From assembly GCF_050948215.1 (NCBI RefSeq), contig NC_135149.1:11637001-11701000 (forward strand): a stretch of 64,000 nt of DNA, written 5' to 3'. A program made the translations under genes and the position numbers. Below are positions 58,951 to 64,000 of the stretch, one piece after another. Origin of the DNA: Halictus rubicundus. Its lineage: Eukaryota; Arthropoda; Insecta; Hymenoptera; Halictidae. Every line of letters begins with the position of its first letter. The first letter of the stretch is position 1. Below the pieces are notes generated by a model. It had not been told where the DNA came from. It saw only the letters and a list, made by a program, of their open reading frames with translations, and ran no database searches.

Positions 58951-60750
58951 CGTGCTAAGTCCTCTAGCGAATTCACTATTCTCAAAACAATCCCGCGCTC
59001 ACTGTGCACGACATCCGCCCCCGCGGTCCGAGAGCGTCCTTTCACCACCACGTCTGTCGAGTGTCAGTCGAGAACCATTCACCTCTACCAACCAGGGAAC
59101 GAGAACAACTATACACGTCGTCCTTGGATCCGTCACTGACACTGTTCCTCCTCAATGCCAGCTCTTTCATCCCTTTCCATGAAGATGTCCGCTCGGCTTC
59201 GCCTTCGGTTTCGCTTCACCCCTCGCAAGATGACAGCTCGATGACGGTTCGAATGAACTCAGGATTGCTCCCGGTGATGGTCGCGAAGGTATACGGCGTG
59301 TCTGTCGTGGAATTCGGATCCGGTGGACACTGATTTCCGAGCGGCCCATCGGCCGGACAGGTCAGGAACGGCGAGCACCGTCACCCGGGGATGCGAGAGA
59401 CGTTATAGCGGGTGCCTCGACGCCGACTGCTGTTAACGGGTCTGATAGCGGAGGAACTCCCATGCGATGACGGCCGAAAGTCGCGGGTTAGGCTAGCGGG
59501 AAAGAGAGAGGGGGCCGGAACGCACATACACACGGTCATGCGAGCGCGAGCTGCTCGTCGTCGGAGAGACCCGGGAACGTCGGAGCGAGACCGAGCGAGC
59601 GGCGAACACCCACACAGACGCGCTCGGTGCACGCCGGGATTTTCAAAGGAGGCCCCGCCCCCGTACGCCACGCCTCCCAGACCCTACTCCACCCCCACGA
59701 ATCCACTCACCATGGCACTGGAACACCGACGCTCGCTTTCGATGCCGCCGAGACCAACACATCCCGAACAGACGATCCTCGACGCTGGTTAGATGGGTGT
59801 CGCGGTTGTGTGGGTGGATGCACGTAGATAGGGGATGTGTTTATTCCTTTACCAAGTGGTGCGACACGGGAACTGTGTGCGAGAACTGCACAGACACCCT
59901 GTGCAACGCTCGCACCCTTGCTCACCTCCGGTTGCAGCATTATGTGGAACCACTCGACCACCCTGATTCTACTCTTACTCCACTGATTGATATTTGTGCC
60001 CCGCGACCCCTGTTCCGCTAGGTGAACAGGAAATAAATGTAGACGACACAGCTTCCAGTTCGGTGGACACGTGGGGACAGGTGTGATGGACAGATCCGAA
60101 CAGTGAGATCTTCACCACCCCCGGGTTAATGAGGAAGAGACATTCTTGCAGCAGGAACTGTTCTTCAGGTCTGGGTAGGACCTCCGTTCTGTAGTTTCCG
60201 AGATCCTCATTTCCTTCGGAACATCATAGAACCCGCAATTAGGCGAATGAAATATTTTCTACTGAAAAATATTAAATTGAATCCACAGACCTGTTCGAAT
60301 CAACCAAGAACAGAAGTATTAACACGAATGTAACATTGTGTGTCTGGTGTCACAGAAAACATAGACTGTAAAGACCAAGAGTGTCTGGTGCATTGGGAAT
60401 AATGATTGATCGCGCAAGTTAATTTGTTCCCATTCCTCTCGACTGATTTCTCAAGGTTTCCGGCCTAAGAGAGTTTTTCTATTTTCTTCGGTAAAAGCGT
60501 GAGCAATTTTCTCGCGAAGATAGAGCGGCCTAGCAGAGACAGTGGCAGTGACACCCCTCTCGGGTAGTCTACGCCCTTGTAAGACGACGATGCGAGTGAG
60601 TGAGTATGATTGATGCGGTTTGTCGTTCTCTCCTGACGGCTAACATTTCGCCCTGCCTTGTAACTACACTCCTGACGACACTTCTTTCGTCTGTGGGTTT
60701 ACCTCCTTCGTGGGAAAGCGCATTTTACCTGGGATCTAGTCGCTGACAAT
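58951..60750 (-). promoter_or_regulatory. senseless 5' leader and probable promoter region
   Basis: Sequence immediately upstream of the ATG, GC-rich between about 59150 and 59800. An in-frame stop at 58999-59001 marks 5' UTR. No TATA box is evident close to the start, and the transcription start or an upstream non-coding exon cannot be placed from sequence. Frames such as 59412-59792 are GC-driven and have no protein character. Confidence 0.45.
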
Positions 60751-63700
60751 ATCCTGATGGAGAAGAAACCTTCTAATTTTTTAAGCAATTTAAATAAAGA
60801 ACCTAATTCTAGCTTTCTCAACAAACGTTTAATCAACAAGGATTTCATTCATGGATGGGAAGTTCGAGAAGGAATCGAGGGGAAAAACTTTCGAAATCAT
60901 TTTTTGACGATTTTACATCAAGCATTTAATAATAATAATCTGTTTAGAGTGTGTTCAATCGGAACAGATTTTATTTATACAGGGTGCTTGAGAAAACCTT
61001 CTAAAATTATTTTTAACCATTTGAAATCAAGTGTTTAATGCTAATCTGCTTAGCAAGTGTGTAATTAGCAACCCTTTTATTCGTGGAAGGTGGGCTCAAA
61101 GAGGACTTCAGGAAAACCCTCTAAAATTATTTCTGATGGAGGGTGGACTCCGAGAGAAACTGAGGAAGACCCTCTGAAATTATGATTTAACCATTTTAAA
61201 TCAAGCATTCAATGCTGAGTGACTTAGCAAGTGTCCTATCAAGTAAACCCCTTATCTATTTACAACCTCTTAAACTAAAATCTGTCGATCAGTATCGCGA
61301 CACTCTTTATTCTTTTTCATTCTTTTCTTTTCTGCAAATATACTTTTTCATCAAATTACTGATATTTATTATCAAAAAATTATGTGAAGAATAAAATATA
61401 GAAATCTGATTTCTTGTGAAAAATAATTTAGAACAATATACCTGATTCTGAGGAAACCAGTTACCGCAAGAAGTAGGAACAAACCTAACCACTTAACGGT
61501 GCTGCTAAATATCAGAAAAAGAAGGTAAACGGAAGATAGATGGACCTATTATTAAATTTCATCATTGTTACCGACAACAGCCCCAACCAAATGCAAATTT
61601 GTCAGGCAAAATGAAACGATAGCAATCGCCATCGCCAGGACGTTAATCCTGAACGTGCATCATGATTTCTTTCGTCGTGTTTACCAGAAGAACGGTCGAG
61701 ATGGAAAATTCTCGTCGACGATAACCCAGAGTGACTGCAGGCGGCATGCAATAAACAGTTAATCGCTTAAGCCGTAGATTGCTCGGATGATAGTCGTTCG
61801 ATCGGACGTCGTCGTAGATCCCGGTTCGCAATAGTGCGTAATTGGCGCTCGGTAAGTCCAAAAATCTCGATGGGGATTCGGTGTTACCGCGACGAATTGC
61901 CATACAGCGAAAAACGCGAACGCCAGTGACCGAGAGGTGGGAATCACGTGAGCGGCACAATGACAACTGCGCACTCGCTTTGAATTCTTTTTCCCGAGAA
62001 AATCGATGCATTCTTCAGACGCTCCGAATCATCGATAATCTCGCGTCTGCTTTGTGCGGTTCTCTCCGTTTTCCACGTCGGAGAGAGAGAGAGAGGTCGT
62101 CGCCGCCGAATTAATGCGGTGTGATTGATGCAACCGGCTTCGTGCGATTTCCACATACCTCGAGGCTTCATAAGCGCTGATAATGCTTCTGCAAAAATTA
62201 TATGGTCCCCAATACATATTCCGCGCGAAAACAAACGAGTCGTATTTATTCCACTACCCCGTGGGTGCGTTGCCGAACATTCCGTGGCTACTTTTGATCG
62301 AATTACCTTAAACATATGATAATCAGCCTCCGAAATGTTCCAAAAATTCTCTACCACTGCCAAACAGGGAATACATAATATTTAATTTATGACAGCTAGG
62401 TAATCCATTTTTCCCGTTACACCGGACGATTGAATAATCTTTTCACCCTAATCGCAGCAGAAAATTATAAGAGAGTGCGGCGCAAAATGGTGAGGGCTAA
62501 ATAGAATCGATAGTGTCTCACGCGAAACTGTTTGCTTCGAGATAGTGATCACTGCGAAGATAATGTTCTAGAAAAAAAGAGTAGTGCTTGTACAGAGAAA
62601 CATCAGATCGATGGACGACATGGTAAAAATTGTCTACAAATCCAAGCTGAAATTAAACCGCAATCGTTTCCAGGGAAAAGACGAGGCGTTATCGGTCTTC
62701 TTATTCACGGGCCTCGTATTAATGTACAGATCGACACCGAACCTGCCCATGTTTGTTTGCACAAGTATATACCGGACGTGATTTACAGGCTGCAAGATAA
62801 CTTAATCCATCGGCACACAGATGGACATCTACGAGCGGTGTAGCGGTCGTTAAAGTACGCCTCACACCGTCGCGACAGTTGTTCGTCGAATCGTCGGGCA
62901 TTGTCTGCGATAGTATAGCCTCCGATCCATCATGCTCTCTATACAAAGCGTGAACCTGCTGGGAATCTCTACGGACAAAGAAAATATGAAATCATGCTAT
63001 CAACTGGGCCCGGATACGGATCAATCAAATTTTTCTTGCATTTTATTCGACATTGACATTTCGTGTCAACAATTTTTCATTCAAACTTGCTGCAAGTCTT
63101 GTTTATCCTTGATGTCAATTTTTAGAGTCCTTTAGGTTTGAAATACTGGAAAGAATGCAGTAAAACATTCCTTAAAATTGAGGGAAATGTATGGATGTAC
63201 AATTAAAGTCTAGTACACAGTGTTTTGATCTTGAAAATGATTTTTTTTCCATTTTTCTTAGGGTTGGAGTATTTAGTATTTTGTTCTGGTTAAATATGTA
63301 CAACATTGGGAAAGTCTATTCAGCTTAAAACTTGTTCTTTCAATTATTGTCCTTTAGGAAGTGCTTTGCCTTTGAAATTCCCTTTTTCGAAGTGTATTAT
63401 ATTTAGAATGTTACCGGAGGACACTACATATTCGTGATAAATGTATGAAAAAATTGGCCAAGTCTATTAACAGATTTTTAGCCTTCTTTTCTAATTGTAG
63501 GGGTTGAAATTCAATGGTCTTGAAATGTTTAGAGGAGTGTACGTTCTATATTAGAATAAATTATGTCTACGTACAGGGAAATATTAGTGTCTATTCTGTC
63601 CTCCAGTGATCCTTTCGAAATACAATATCGGAAGACTTGGAATTCCCTAAATACATATTTTCCATTTTAAAGTAATGAAATGAAATGAGTAATTTTTCAG

Positions 63701-64000
63701 ATGTGTTAGGCAGTCCCTGCGTGGATTTTCGTGCATTATCCTGCAAAGCGGTTTTGGCAAATGGCCCAAGCGAAGAGATTCGTTGTCAGTGAACAAGGTC
63801 CACGCTGGCGAATCGCGTCCACCTTGACAAAGTAGTTCAATGTGCCGGATACAGGGGACGAGCGGCTGGCGCCACGAATTTAACACTTGATTGTCCCGTC
63901 GAACAATTGTTTCGCCGGTATTATACCAGCCTGTGTCTCCTCTGTCGAGCAGACGGTAGTAGAGGACTCGCTCTCGAGTGACTCACTCCTCCATCGTGTT
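60751..64000. other. Non-coding DNA upstream of senseless
   Basis: No supported gene. It holds a degenerate repeat (60890-61250) and a short GA run (62079-62094). A segment at about 63705-63890 follows a good acceptor ('tttttcag') and stays open for about 30-40 codons in two + strand frames and about 79 on the - strand. It may be an exon of a neighbour, but no domain is recognisable. Confidence 0.5.
60890..61250 (+). repeat. Degenerate tandem repeat upstream of senseless
   Basis: 'atttgaaatcaagtgtttaa' with 'tctgcttagcaagtgtg' at 61018-61061 recurs as 'attttaaatcaagcattcaa' with 'tgacttagcaagtgtc' at 61192-61233. A weaker version is near 60911-60955. 'accctctaaaattat' and variants occur at about 60995, 61114 and 61168. 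At least three decayed units, with the two clearer ones about 175 bp apart. Confidence 0.65.

Overview
This window is eukaryotic nuclear DNA, almost certainly from an insect and probably a hymenopteran. The evidence is GT-AG spliced exons, kilobase introns, very frequent (GA)n/(CT)n microsatellites, Tc1/mariner- and piggyBac-type mobile DNA, and a recognisable arthropod developmental gene. The hymenopteran assignment is an inference from repeat style and base composition, not from a diagnostic gene.

Two protein-coding loci are supported. On the + strand, two exons (5565-5840 and 7974-8090) form the 3' end, or possibly the whole, of a small Ser-rich and Cys-rich protein that I do not recognise. 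On the - strand, four exons (58950-58758, 46662-46007, 45560-45284, 28317-28061) join in consistent phase into a 460-residue senseless/Gfi-1 family transcription factor with six C2H2 zinc fingers. Its coding exons span about 31 kb. Introns of about 12 kb, 0.45 kb and 17 kb separate them, and the 17-kb intron lies inside the zinc-finger array.

The rest is non-coding. The largest senseless intron carries a structurally intact Tc1-superfamily (DD34E, Tc3-like) transposon with perfect terminal inverted repeats, an uninterrupted transposase ORF and an inner copy of the repeat about 185 bp in from each end. It appears to sit inside an older TTAA-flanked miniature element; a clean relative of that element is at 23046-23253. 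A mariner-type miniature element lies in the + strand gene's intron at 7735-7899. A short interspersed repeat of about 100-130 bp, recognisable by a core resembling 'cataaaatccgcagtcta', recurs at least ten times on both strands.

The most unusual stretch is 14.8-18.4 kb. It is a block of several unrelated tandem arrays (about 165-187 bp x3, 18-27 bp x7-8, 11 bp x about 29, 36 bp x5, about 20 bp x4, then 11 bp x about 13). It is bracketed by two near-identical inverted copies of a roughly 70-bp sequence, with a third degraded copy inside. It looks like a large non-autonomous element or a satellite-like composite that I cannot match to a known family.

I saw no rRNA, convincing tRNA or CRISPR array. 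Apart from the transposase, most open frames over 100 codons outside the named exons look like chance or microsatellite-driven frames.
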